From Actinobacteria bacterium HGW-Actinobacteria-2 (GTDB lineage: Bacteria > Actinomycetota > Actinomycetes > Propionibacteriales > Propionibacteriaceae), in assembly GCA_002841335.1 (NCBI GenBank), contig PHEY01000003.1, forward strand, positions 176,196-240,195: a stretch of DNA of 64,000 nt, read 5' to 3'. The position numbers and the translations under genes are program-made. A model generated the notes under the pieces. That model ran no database searches. It saw only the letters and a list, made by a program, of their open reading frames with translations, and had not been told where the DNA came from. Shown here one piece after another: positions 26,148-33,969 of this stretch (positions within the stretch are counted from its first letter, which is position 1; each line of letters opens with the position of its first letter).

Positions 26148-26864
26148 TCAGCGCGGGTCGATCAGCTGCAGGGGCGGATGCTCGGCGCGGAAGTCGTTCA
26201 CCGGATCCTCGGAGCGGTAACCCAACGCGAGCCCGGTGATCAGCTTGTAGTGCGGCGGTATGACGAACTCGGACTCGGCCGGGCTGCGCCAGGTGGCCAG
26301 GACGCCGAGCGCGCAGGAGTCGACGCCACGGGCCTGGGCGGCCAGCATCAGGGTCTGCAGCATCAGGCCGGCATCGTGTGCCGAGAACGGCAGCAGCCCG
26401 TCATGGACGAAGACCAACAGCACCGCGGGGGCGCCGAAGAACTCGCAGTTGTGCCGCGCCTGCGCATCACGGGCGGCCAGGTCGTCCCGCGCGATCCCGA
26501 GGTGCTGATACAGCCCCACGCCCACCTTCACACTGCGCGGACGCAGGTCGTCGGGGTAGCGGCCCCAGGTCTTGAAATCGCCGTCCGGCAGTCCGCCGGT
26601 GAGTGCGGCCTTCGCCATCGCGACCGGGTCGCGGCGTTGCAGCGGAATCGACTCGTCAAAGGCGTGGACGTACGCCTCCCGCAGGCGGACCAGCCGGTCG
26701 CCGGTGGCCAGCGCCACGCAGTACGGACGGGTGTTGCTCCAGCTGGGCGCGTGCCGGGCGTCGTCGAGGATGGCGTCCAACACCTCGGCGGGCACCTCGT
26801 CGGGCCGGAAGTCGCGGACGCTTCGGCGGGCTTGGATCAAGGCGGAAAAGTCATCGGGCAGCAC
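26148..26864 (-). CDS. Nitroreductase family protein
   Basis: An FMN-dependent NAD(P)H oxidoreductase of 238 residues. The FMN phosphate-binding motif ARRSVRDFRPDEVP is at about residues 12-25, ARHAPSWSNTRPYCVAL near 37-53 (substrate/flavin loop), and GLMLQTLMLAAQARGVDSCALG near 168-189, with the C-terminal GLALGY strand. These enzymes reduce nitro compounds, quinones or enones. The physiological substrate is unknown. It is monocistronic between serS and the TetR gene. Confidence 0.9.
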   Translation of the reverse strand: MLPDDFSALIQARRSVRDFRPDEVPAEVLDAILDDARHAPSWSNTRPYCVALATGDRLVRLREAYVHAFDESIPLQRRDPVAMAKAALTGGLPDGDFKTWGRYPDDLRPRSVKVGVGLYQHLGIARDDLAARDAQARHNCEFFGAPAVLLVFVHDGLLPFSAHDAGLMLQTLMLAAQARGVDSCALGVLATWRSPAESEFVIPPHYKLITGLALGYRSEDPVNDFRAEHPPLQLIDPR

Positions 26865-26916
26865 GCCGAAATCCTAGGTGCGCGGCCGAGCGCCGGCCGG
26901 ATCCGTCAGTGGGTGG

Positions 26917-27462
26917 TCAGTCGGCCAGCGCCTGGACGGCTCGTGCCAATGCGTCGAGGCCGAGGGGTTGATCGGTGGTGAGGGGGCGGTCGAGCTCGAA
27001 GCCCATGAAGGCGGCATCAACCAGTTCAGCGATCTCTCGGCTGCGTGCCTCGGGGACGCCCGAGCCCACCAGATGCTGCTGGACGGCGTCCAGCCAGACC
27101 TCGTTCATGGCGGCGACTTCGGAGGCGTAGGGCTCTTGGCCGAACAGGCCCAGGGAGGAGGCTTCGACGTAGAGCCGATCGCACTGCGCCTGGCGTTCGG
27201 TGGTGCGCAGGCGCCACTGGTCGAGCACCGCCTGATGGGGTGAGGCTGACGGTTTCAGTGTGCGCAGTTCCTCGGACGACCGCCCCGCTGAGCAGCGGAT
27301 GATCTCCACGATCAGCTGTTCCTTGCTGCCCAGGTGGTAGAGCAGCATCCGGTCGCTGGTGCCCAAGGCGGCGGCCAGTGGCCGCAGGCTCAGGCTGGCC
27401 AGGCCGTGCTGCCAGGCCCAGTCCGTGGCTCGTTCGACGAGGTCGTCCCGCTTTGCACCCAT
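26917..27462 (-). CDS. TetR family regulator of the SMR efflux gene
   Basis: A 181-residue TetR repressor whose HTH is RATDWAWQHGLASLSLRPLA, then AALGTSDRMLLYHLGSKEQL. The ATG at 27462 starts MGAKRDDLVERATDW. The longer in-frame extension would run through the divergent promoter and is rejected. The regulator is divergent from a small multidrug-resistance gene and the 75-nt gap carries two near-identical palindromes, so it almost certainly represses both itself and the pump. The C-terminal ligand domain is unassigned. Confidence 0.88.
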   Translation of the reverse strand: MGAKRDDLVERATDWAWQHGLASLSLRPLAAALGTSDRMLLYHLGSKEQLIVEIIRCSAGRSSEELRTLKPSASPHQAVLDQWRLRTTERQAQCDRLYVEASSLGLFGQEPYASEVAAMNEVWLDAVQQHLVGSGVPEARSREIAELVDAAFMGFELDRPLTTDQPLGLDALARAVQALAD

Positions 27463-27474
27463 TTCACAATCGAT

Positions 27475-27516
27475 TGTAGCGGGTGCTACAGTTGCTCGTA
27501 TGTAGCGACTGCTACA
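27475..27516. promoter_or_regulatory. Twin TetR operators between tetR and the SMR gene
   Basis: TGTAGC-GGGT-GCTACA (27475-27490) and TGTAGC-GACT-GCTACA (27501-27516) are 16-bp palindromes with identical arms, centres 26 bp apart. The left one contains the tetR -10 (TACAAT on the minus strand). The right one sits just before the SMR ribosome site AAGGAG (27525-27530). This is strong evidence for coordinated repression of both genes. Confidence 0.8.
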
Positions 27517-27537
27517 AAACGAACAAGGAGTTCTCTC

Positions 27538-27870
27538 ATGCCCTTCGCGCTCGCAGTGCTCGCGCTTGCGATCCTGGTTGAAGTGGGCGCCTCTGCCTTG
27601 CTTCCCAAGGCGGAAGGCTTCACCAACCCCGGCTGGACGGCCGCGGTGGTCGCCGGCTACCTGCTGGCCATCTGGCTGCTCACCGTGGTGGTGAAGCGGA
27701 TGGACGTCTCCATCGCCTACGCCATCTGGTCGGGCGTCGGCACCGCCGCCATCGCCATCGTCGGCTACTTCTGGCTGGGGGAATCCATGACCCCATTCAA
27801 GGTCGCCGGCATCGCCTTGATCGTCGCCGGTGTGGTCGCGCTGAACCTCAACAGCGCCCACGCCGCCTGA
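27538..27870 (+). CDS. Small multidrug resistance (SMR) family transporter
   Basis: A 110-residue four-helix membrane protein of the EmrE/SugE family. MPFALAVLALAILVEVGASA carries the membrane-embedded Glu at residue 15, which couples proton and substrate transport. AYAIWSGVGTAAIAIVGYFW is the family's helix-3 signature, and ESMTPFKVAGIALIVAGVV is helix 4. The ATG at 27538 follows AAGGAG. The divergent TetR and twin operators indicate inducible expression. SMR pumps export quaternary ammonium compounds or guanidinium. Which applies here cannot be decided by eye. Confidence 0.92.
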   Translation: MPFALAVLALAILVEVGASALLPKAEGFTNPGWTAAVVAGYLLAIWLLTVVVKRMDVSIAYAIWSGVGTAAIAIVGYFWLGESMTPFKVAGIALIVAGVVALNLNSAHAA

Positions 27871-27889
27871 CCCGACCACCCCGTCCCGC

Positions 27890-27921
27890 CGAGGGCTCGC
27901 GCTCGGCGTCGAGAGCCCTCG
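27890..27921 (+). terminator. Hairpin terminator after the SMR gene
   Basis: CGAGGGCT (27890-27897) pairs with AGCCCTCG (27914-27921) across a 16-nt loop, 20 nt beyond the SMR stop and just before the convergent lipoprotein gene. It probably serves both genes. Confidence 0.55.
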
Positions 27922-27931
27922 ATGGAGGCCG

Positions 27932-28549
27932 CTAGCGTGCGCAGGCCGGATACTGATCGTCGTGCATTTCGATGCCGGTCGGTGAGGTCACCACGTGTGC
28001 GGCTCCGCCGCTTTCGTACCTGACCTCCACCCCTGTCGAGTTGCCCCCGCAAGGATCGTCCGTGTCGACCACCACCAGGAGATTCACCTGCGCCTGCGGA
28101 GCCAGCTCATACCCGTCAAGCTGCGCGCGACCTTTCCACGCTCGGTTTTGGTGCGCATCCGGGAACCCAGCGTGATCCGGAGGGACGAAGAAGCCGCCAC
28201 CGAACGTACTGTCGTTGGGCCCGATGGGCAGAACGTAGGCCGCCTCGACCTTCAGATGGTCGGTATCGGTGAGTCCCACCCCGTGAAGGACGACCGGCGC
28301 CGTCCGGCTCTGATTGCGCAGCACGATGGTGCCCAGCGACGGATAGCGGCCCTGGTGGGGAGGGTCCATCCCGATGATCGTGGTCGCATCGGCGCTCGAG
28401 ACCAACGGGCCGAGATCTGCCGAGCCGGTTGATTGGCCCCCGAAAGCGCAGCCGGCGACAGACGACAACACGGCGGCGATCGCTATCGCGCTCCGACGAC
28501 GTCCGAGCAAGGACGCGCCTCGCATCCGGAGAGTCGAGTCAGAGTTCAC
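27932..28549 (-). CDS. Putative lipoprotein
   Basis: A 205-residue exported protein with a signal peptide and lipobox (IAIAAVLSSVAGCAFGG, lipidated Cys near residue 34). The mature part is beta-rich (IVLRNQSRTAPVVLHGVGL, NLLVVVDTDD) and carries two Cys (DDPCGG and YPACAR) that could pair. It resembles other small secreted actinobacterial proteins in which an immunoglobulin-like fold follows the lipid anchor. No named family is recognised. Convergent with the SMR gene and separated from it by a hairpin. Confidence 0.72.
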   Translation of the reverse strand: MNSDSTLRMRGASLLGRRRSAIAIAAVLSSVAGCAFGGQSTGSADLGPLVSSADATTIIGMDPPHQGRYPSLGTIVLRNQSRTAPVVLHGVGLTDTDHLKVEAAYVLPIGPNDSTFGGGFFVPPDHAGFPDAHQNRAWKGRAQLDGYELAPQAQVNLLVVVDTDDPCGGNSTGVEVRYESGGAAHVVTSPTGIEMHDDQYPACAR

Positions 28550-28571
28550 GCCCTCATTGTGGGTGCCCCGG

Positions 28572-29480
28572 CTAAGGGTTCAGCAACTTGGCGTACCAGG
28601 CTTCGGCGTTGGTGTATTCGGTGTCGCTGAAGCCGCGGGCGATCTCGGGGGCGATCCCGTCCGCACGAGCGTAGGAGCCGAGGAAGACCACGTCGGCGCA
28701 GATCCGGTGCAGGCCTTGCAGGGCCTCGGCCAGGCGCGGGTCGGCCAGGTGCCCTTCGGCGTCGATGCTGAAGCAGTAGTTGCCCAGCCCGGTCTTGGTC
28801 GGACGGGACTCGATCCGGGTCAGGTTCACCCCACGGCTGGCGAACTGATCGAGGATCTCCAGCAGCGCACCGGAATGATCGGCGTGCATGTAGGCCACCA
28901 AGGTGGTCTTGTCGGCGCCGGTGCGCGGCGGCGGCGCGGTCGGCAGCGACACCACCACGAAGCGGGTCACCGCATCGGGGTTGTCGGCGATCTCGAGCGC
29001 CACCGGCTCCAGCCCGTACATCTCGCCGGCGATTCGTCCGCAGATGGCCGCGTCATACCTGCTGGTCGGGTCGGACACCTCTTTGGCCGCGGTCGCGTTC
29101 GAGCCGCCCTCGGTGACCAGGGCTTCTGGAAGGTTCGCGATCATCCAGCTGCGGGTTTGGGCTGCCGAGTGCGGATGGGTGATCACCTTCTTCACCTGGT
29201 CGATGGTGGTGCCCGGACGCGCGTACAGATTGAACTGGACCGGCAACAGCACCTCGCGGGTGATCATCAACCGCTTGCCGTTGGCCAGGAAGTCCAGGGT
29301 CGCCGACACCCCACCTTCGACGGAGTTCTCGATCGGCACCACCGCAGCGCTCACCTCGCCGGCGCGCACCGCGTCCAACGCCTGGGCGACGGTCGCATAG
29401 GCAACGGCGTCCGCCCCGTCGTCGAAGGTCAGCAACGCCTGGTGGGTGAACGTCCCTGCAGGTCCGAAGTATCCGAGCAC
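28572..29480 (-). CDS. pheA: Prephenate dehydratase
   Basis: Converts prephenate to phenylpyruvate in phenylalanine synthesis. It has 302 residues: a PDT domain about 1-180 (LGYFGPAGTFTHQALLTF at the start, VVPIENSVEGGVSATLDFL, and the catalytic TRF in NPDAVTRFVVVS) and a C-terminal ACT domain about 195-275 (TTLVAYMHADHSGALLEIL, SRGVNLTRIESRP) for allosteric feedback by phenylalanine. There is no chorismate mutase fusion, as usual for actinobacteria. The GTG at 29480 is chosen because it starts exactly at the family N-terminus. The long open frame running upstream belongs to another strand context. Confidence 0.95.
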   Translation of the reverse strand: MLGYFGPAGTFTHQALLTFDDGADAVAYATVAQALDAVRAGEVSAAVVPIENSVEGGVSATLDFLANGKRLMITREVLLPVQFNLYARPGTTIDQVKKVITHPHSAAQTRSWMIANLPEALVTEGGSNATAAKEVSDPTSRYDAAICGRIAGEMYGLEPVALEIADNPDAVTRFVVVSLPTAPPPRTGADKTTLVAYMHADHSGALLEILDQFASRGVNLTRIESRPTKTGLGNYCFSIDAEGHLADPRLAEALQGLHRICADVVFLGSYARADGIAPEIARGFSDTEYTNAEAWYAKLLNP

Positions 29481-29510
29481 CCGACAAGGGTAGTGCCGCG
29501 CGCCGCCGGC

Positions 29511-29570
29511 GGTTTCGACAAGTTCAACCAGCGGCGCGGTGGGCTCGACCGGCGGCCGTGTCGAAACCTC
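29511..29570. repeat. Dispersed GTTTCGAC / CTCAACCAGCG repeat, inverted pair
   Basis: GGTTTCGACAAGTTCAACCA (29511-29530) runs into GCGG and faces an inverted half ending CGTGTCGAAACC (to 29568). It lies between the 3' end of the mannosyltransferase gene and the pheA start. It is a member of the same repeat family that forms the array at 33661-33880. Confidence 0.7.
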
Positions 29571-29587
29571 TGTCGGAGGCGGCGGAA

Positions 29588-31207
29588 TCAGCCGGGGATC
29601 CGGGCGTCCAGGGTTGCCGAGGTGGTCGCAGTCCGGGGTCGACGGGTCACCCAGGCGACGACGTGACCCCACCACTGGCGAACCGGCGGCAGCTCGTGGC
29701 CCCAGGTCCACCACCACCAGACCACGGCGATGATCACCACGTACTGGGCACCCACGTTGATCTGCTCGCGCAAGAACCGCTCGACGTTGTGCATCCCGTC
29801 GCTGAACTGCAACGCCCGTCCGGTGACCCAGGCGATCGACAGCCACGCACCACGCCACAGCATGATCACGTCCAGCCGGGACGCCCACACCAAGCCCAGC
29901 GGTGCCCACACGATCAGGTCGTACCAGCTGAACGACCAGGGTGCGGTGATCAGCCATGCCGAGCTCAGCACCACGATTGTCCGGACGGTGATGGTCAGCG
30001 GATCCAGCCGTGGGTCCTCGTCCTGCGGATTGCCGGGCACCAACCGCCACGGCAGCACCCGCGACAGCATCCAGGCGATCACCACCAGCCCGAGCCAGCC
30101 CACGTTGGTGATCAGTTGGCGGGCCTGCGGATCGCCGAGCAGCGGTCCCAGCACCCACAGCGGCCACAGCCCCCAGTTGCCCGGGGAGACGTAGCCGACA
30201 TTGCGCTGGAAGGCGAACAACGCATTCGGCATCCACAGCCCGTAGGCCAGCGTCAGCGGAACCGCTGCGCCGAGGCCGAGCTGAACCAGCTTGCGCCAGT
30301 CGCGCCGATAACCCCAGGCCATGGCGATCCCGTAGAAGACCAGCGACACCTTCACCGCGCCGGCCAGACCGATACCGATGCCGGCCACGAACGGACTCTT
30401 GCGGAAGAACCACAACCCGGCGATGGCGAACACCAAGCTGAGCGGCTCGTTGTGAGCCCCGACCAGGACGCCCCAGATCATCAGCGGGTTCATCACGGTG
30501 AACAACACCGCCCGGGTCTGCAGCTTGGGGTCGCTGTGCGCCAGCTTCACCACGATGGCGCCGATGATCAGGAACGGGATCAGCGAGAACATCTGCAGCC
30601 AGAAGACCACGTTGTGCATGTTGTCCCCGCCGAGCACAGCAGCCAGGTACTGGGAGAACGAGGCGATCGGGCCGTACACGCTGGGCGTGTCCTGCCAGGG
30701 ACGTTCGGTCCAGCGCAGGACCGGGTCGTAAGCCTGCCGGAAGATCTCGGCCGGCGTGATGTCGTAGGGGTTCATGCCCAAGACCTGCAACCGGCCGTAG
30801 GCGGCGTACATCAGCACGTCCGCCGAGGTCAGCGGCGGCACCAGGCAGCTCAGCGTGCTCAGGGTCGCGCCCAACGCGAACAGCCGCCGGTTGTGTGGAC
30901 GCCAGCCGCGATTGACCGCCTGCCAGCAGATCCACAACCCGACCGAGCCGACCGCCAGCATCGTCCACAGCAGGGGAACCACGACCCATTCGCCGAGCGC
31001 CAACCCGCTGGCCGGCAGGTACCACGGCGGCAGCAAGCTGTTGCGCGGACCCAGCACCAACGTGACCACCGACGGCCCGGCGAACGCGACCCCCACGGTG
31101 ACCAACACCGAGGAGATGATCAGGGTGAGCCCGACCCGCGCATCCGACATCCACGCGGGCAGTTTCGCGGTGGGGAAACGCCAGGTGGTGATGCGCTTGA
31201 GTCGCAC
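29588..31207 (-). CDS. GT-C polyprenol-phosphate mannosyltransferase-like protein (MptA/B type)
   Basis: A 539-residue membrane protein with about 12 segments. LTSADVLMYAAYGRLQVLGMNPYD (about residues 125-148) matches the acidic loop-1 catalytic motif of GT-C enzymes such as the polyprenol-phosphomannose-dependent alpha-1,6-mannosyltransferases MptA/MptB. A second acidic loop motif VYGPIASFSQYLAAVLGGD is near 175. Its role would be elongation of an envelope mannan or lipoglycan. The start is the GTG at 31207, preceded by GGGGAGGAATC. It is followed downstream by the dispersed repeat and pheA, and preceded by the Fpg gene. Confidence 0.85.
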   Translation of the reverse strand: MRLKRITTWRFPTAKLPAWMSDARVGLTLIISSVLVTVGVAFAGPSVVTLVLGPRNSLLPPWYLPASGLALGEWVVVPLLWTMLAVGSVGLWICWQAVNRGWRPHNRRLFALGATLSTLSCLVPPLTSADVLMYAAYGRLQVLGMNPYDITPAEIFRQAYDPVLRWTERPWQDTPSVYGPIASFSQYLAAVLGGDNMHNVVFWLQMFSLIPFLIIGAIVVKLAHSDPKLQTRAVLFTVMNPLMIWGVLVGAHNEPLSLVFAIAGLWFFRKSPFVAGIGIGLAGAVKVSLVFYGIAMAWGYRRDWRKLVQLGLGAAVPLTLAYGLWMPNALFAFQRNVGYVSPGNWGLWPLWVLGPLLGDPQARQLITNVGWLGLVVIAWMLSRVLPWRLVPGNPQDEDPRLDPLTITVRTIVVLSSAWLITAPWSFSWYDLIVWAPLGLVWASRLDVIMLWRGAWLSIAWVTGRALQFSDGMHNVERFLREQINVGAQYVVIIAVVWWWWTWGHELPPVRQWWGHVVAWVTRRPRTATTSATLDARIPG

Positions 31208-31296
31208 GATTCCTCCCCTGCCGTTCTCGTCCCACACGAAGGGTAGCGACCCGGCCCGAGTGGCCGCGATTCTCGCCTCGCTCTCGCCCCGGTCAG

Positions 31297-32160
31297 CTAC
31301 TTCAGGAGGCGTGACATCCGGCGATCGGCGAGTGGCTTGCCGCCGGTCTGGCATCCGGGGCAGTACTGCAAGGACGAGTCGGCGAAGCTCACTTCGGCGA
31401 TCGGAGTGCCGCACACCGCACACGGTTCGCCAGTACGTCCGTGGACGCGCAGGCCGCTGCGCTTGGCGTCCTTCAACTCCTTCGCAGCCAGGCCGGACGC
31501 GCGGCTGATCGCCGCGGCCAACTCGTCGCGGATGGCGGCGTACAGGGTGGCCAGTTCGGTATCACTGAGGCCGCCGGCCGGCTTGAACGGGCTGAGCTTG
31601 GCGGCGTGCAGGATCTCGTCGGAGTAGGCATTTCCGATCCCGGCGATGATCCGCTGATCGCGCAGGATGCCCTTGAGCTGGGCCCGTCCGGCGGTGTTCA
31701 GGATGGCGGCCAGCGCATCAACGGTGAACTCGGCCGCCAGCGGGTCGGGGCCGAGGGCGGCGATACCCGGCACCTCGGCCAGGGCATTGACCAGGTAGAC
31801 CGCCAGCCGCTTCTGGGTGCCGGCCTCGGTCAGGGTGAATCCGGCCCCGTCGGCGAACGCCAGCCGGAAGGCCAGCGGCCCCTTACCCGGACGCAGCGGT
31901 GCCGCGGGCAGTTCGTCGCGCCAGGTCAGCCAGCCTGCTCGGGCCAGGTGGAAGACCAGCCACAGCCCGCCGATGTCGAGCCCGATGAACTTGCCCCGCC
32001 GTTCGACGGCTTCGACGTCCAGTCCGCCCAGGGCGATCAGCGGTGGACTGTAGGTCTTGAGGCAGGCGAACGCGGCCAGTTCGGCGCGGGCCACCGTCCG
32101 GCCGATGCAGTGCTCGGCGAGGAAGCTGCGCAGGGCTTCGACTTCAGGAAGTTCAGGCAT
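31297..32160 (-). CDS. Fpg/Nei family DNA glycosylase
   Basis: A base-excision repair glycosylase/AP-lyase of 287 residues. The N-terminal Pro2-Glu3 nucleophile is in MPELPEVEALRS. The H2TH region IIAGIGNAYSDEILHAAKLS is near 175, and a C-terminal zinc finger shows CAVCGTPIAEVSFADS, then YCPGC. The ATG at 32160 is required so that Pro is residue 2 after Met removal. The Arg/Lys in the zinc-finger beta loop (GGKPLADRR) fits oxidised-base recognition. Whether it prefers 8-oxoguanine (MutM) or pyrimidines (Nei) is not resolved. Its start overlaps the end of aat by 8 nt. Confidence 0.9.
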   Translation of the reverse strand: MPELPEVEALRSFLAEHCIGRTVARAELAAFACLKTYSPPLIALGGLDVEAVERRGKFIGLDIGGLWLVFHLARAGWLTWRDELPAAPLRPGKGPLAFRLAFADGAGFTLTEAGTQKRLAVYLVNALAEVPGIAALGPDPLAAEFTVDALAAILNTAGRAQLKGILRDQRIIAGIGNAYSDEILHAAKLSPFKPAGGLSDTELATLYAAIRDELAAAISRASGLAAKELKDAKRSGLRVHGRTGEPCAVCGTPIAEVSFADSSLQYCPGCQTGGKPLADRRMSRLLK

Positions 32161-32839
32161 GGTCACCTCGCGGAGGCCAGATCGGGTCAGGGACGGCCAG
32201 CACGTCGTCGAGCAGGTCGAGATAGTCGACCCGATCGATCTCGATCACCCCGAGCCCGGCCAGGTGCGGGGTCTGCCATTGGACGTCGATGATGCGTGAT
32301 TCGGCGTACTCGTCACTGAGTACTTCGACCAGTTTGAGCAGGGCGACCTTGGACGCGTCGCGCCCATGGAGGGGGTCGTGGAACATCGACTCGCCCGCGA
32401 ACAGTCCGCCCAGGCTGATTCCGTACAGTCCGCCGACCAGGCGTCCGTCGTGGTCCCAGGTCTCGACCGAATGGCAGTACCCCTGGTGGAAGAGCTCGGT
32501 GTAGACCGCGCGAATCGACTCGTCGATCCAGCCGTGCGGGCGTCCCGGGTCGGCGCAGGCGTCCAGCACCTCGCCAAAGGCGGTATCGACAGTTGTGGTG
32601 TAGTGCTTGGCCGACTTCCGCAGCGACCGCGTGACCCGGACCGCGTCGAGCGGCAGCACCCCACGACGAGTCGGCGACCACCAGCCGGTCTGCCCGAAGC
32701 CGGCCTCCGGCAGTGGCATCGGGAACACCCCGCTGCGGTAGGCGTCCAGCACCAGCGACGGATTGATGATGTCGGAGAACGCGATCAGGTCTTGGTCGGG
32801 CCACTCGTGTGCCGGGCCGAACACCGCCAGTCGGTTCAT
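32153..32839 (-). CDS. aat: Leucyl/phenylalanyl-tRNA-protein transferase
   Basis: Adds Leu or Phe from aminoacyl-tRNA to proteins with N-terminal Arg or Lys, marking them for ClpS/ClpAP (N-degron pathway). It has 228 residues, with family motifs NPSLVLDAYRSGVFPMPLPE near 33, GWWSPTRRGVLPLD near 60, GYCHSVETWDHDGRLVGGLYG near 134, and GGLFAGESMFH near 157. I chose the ATG at 32839 because the region upstream in frame is non-conserved and overlaps the EcsC-like gene on the other strand. It is co-transcribed with the Fpg-type gene. Confidence 0.93.
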   Translation of the reverse strand: MNRLAVFGPAHEWPDQDLIAFSDIINPSLVLDAYRSGVFPMPLPEAGFGQTGWWSPTRRGVLPLDAVRVTRSLRKSAKHYTTTVDTAFGEVLDACADPGRPHGWIDESIRAVYTELFHQGYCHSVETWDHDGRLVGGLYGISLGGLFAGESMFHDPLHGRDASKVALLKLVEVLSDEYAESRIIDVQWQTPHLAGLGVIEIDRVDYLDLLDDVLAVPDPIWPPRGDHA

Positions 32840-32963
32840 GGACCGATTCTGCCCCACGCCACCGTCAAAGGCGCCGGGGTCGGCTCGGGGATCATTCGGG
32901 GCAGGGCCGGACGGCGCAGCCGTGGAGGTGTCGCCTACGCTGTTTGATGTCGTTAGGAGGACC

Positions 32964-33635
32964 ATGGCCAGCCCAGGCGAGATCGGCAAGCAGTTGGTGA
33001 CCCGCACGCCCGAAGTGGCCGGCGGCATGTTGCGCAGCATTGTCGACTTCGCGATCTACGGCAATGACGCGTTCCCCGGCGCCCGAACGGTGGCCGCTCG
33101 CGCGGTGCAGTCCAAGGGTGATCGGGAGGCCGCGATCGAGTCGGTGATCACTCAGCACATCGGGATGGCGTCGATGCAGGGCTTCCTGACCAGCGTCGGC
33201 GGCCTGATCACAGTGGTCGTGGGGTTGCCGGCCAACATCGCCGGGATGGCGGTGCTGAGCGTGCGGATGATCGCCGCGGTGGCCCACCTGCGCGGCTACG
33301 ACGTCGAGGACCCGCGGGTGCGCTCAGCGATCACTATGGCGATGCTGGGCGACGAGACCGTCCGCAAACTGGTGGCCAGCGGCGAGTTGCCCACCTCACC
33401 GCTGGCGGTGGCGACCGCGCCGGCTTTCGACGCCGAGTTGGAGCGCCAGATCAGCGAGCGGGTGATGGGCGCGCTCGCGGCCCGGCTGGGCGGCAAGCAC
33501 CTAGTGCTGGTCGTGGTGCAGCGGATCCCGCTGGTTGGTGGCGGCGTCGGTGCTGCCGTGGACGGCTGGGTCACGTTCGGCCTGGGCGCCTACATCAAGC
33601 GCGAGTTCATCGCCCGCCAGCAGCTGATGCGCTGA
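32964..33635 (+). CDS. EcsC-like family protein
   Basis: A 223-residue protein, possibly membrane-associated: LTSVGGLITVVVGLPANIAG (about 75-94) and the late RIPLVGGGVGAAVDGWVTFG (about 186-205) resemble the amphipathic segments of EcsC family proteins. The ATG at 32964 follows TTAGGAGGACC. Beyond the family resemblance no function can be given. Bacillus EcsC is associated with an ABC transporter, but none is encoded here. It is divergent from aat and its 3' end meets the repeat array. Confidence 0.7.
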   Translation: MASPGEIGKQLVTRTPEVAGGMLRSIVDFAIYGNDAFPGARTVAARAVQSKGDREAAIESVITQHIGMASMQGFLTSVGGLITVVVGLPANIAGMAVLSVRMIAAVAHLRGYDVEDPRVRSAITMAMLGDETVRKLVASGELPTSPLAVATAPAFDAELERQISERVMGALAARLGGKHLVLVVVQRIPLVGGGVGAAVDGWVTFGLGAYIKREFIARQQLMR

Positions 33636-33660
33636 GCGAGCGCCCTGCACCGCGTCGCGG

Positions 33661-33880
33661 TGGTTTCGACACGCGGCTGCGCCGCTGCTCAACCAGCGGA
33701 GGACACACGGTTGTGCTGCTACTCAACCGGCGGTGGTTTCGACACGCGGCTGCGCCGCTGCTCAACCGGCGGGGGACACGCGGTTGTGCTGCTACTCAAC
33801 CGGCGGTGGTTTCGACACGCGGCTGCGCCGCTGCTCAACCAGCGGAGGACACGCGGCTGCGCCGCTGCTCAACCAGCGGG
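33661..33880. repeat. 73-bp tandem repeat array of the GTTTCGAC family
   Basis: The gene-free stretch 33636-33969 is mostly an array. The unit starts TGGTTTCGACACGCGGCTGC, continues into GCCGCTGCTCAACC(A/G)GCGG, and has a spacer carrying the related GCGGTTGTGCTGCTACTCAA. Units begin at 33661, 33734 and 33807, exactly 73 bp apart. The third is partial and ends in another module near 33880. A single inverted module follows at 33929-33952. It is repetitive but not CRISPR, since the spacers are also copies. Confidence 0.85.
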
Positions 33881-33969
33881 GGTTGTCTTGGGCGCGAAGT
33901 CGCAACTCTGCGGTGCTCAACTGGCAGGCGCTGGTTGAGCCTGTCGAAACCTGCGCCCGATGCGGGCGC

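Noticed and set aside
28572..31235. Single 887-residue frame spanning pheA and the gene upstream
   Set aside because: Only the last ~302 residues match prephenate dehydratase. The remainder is an out-of-frame shadow of the mannosyltransferase gene.
33661..33880. Possible CRISPR array
   Set aside because: The spacers are also copies of the same repeat family, the unit is 73 bp, and there are no cas genes.
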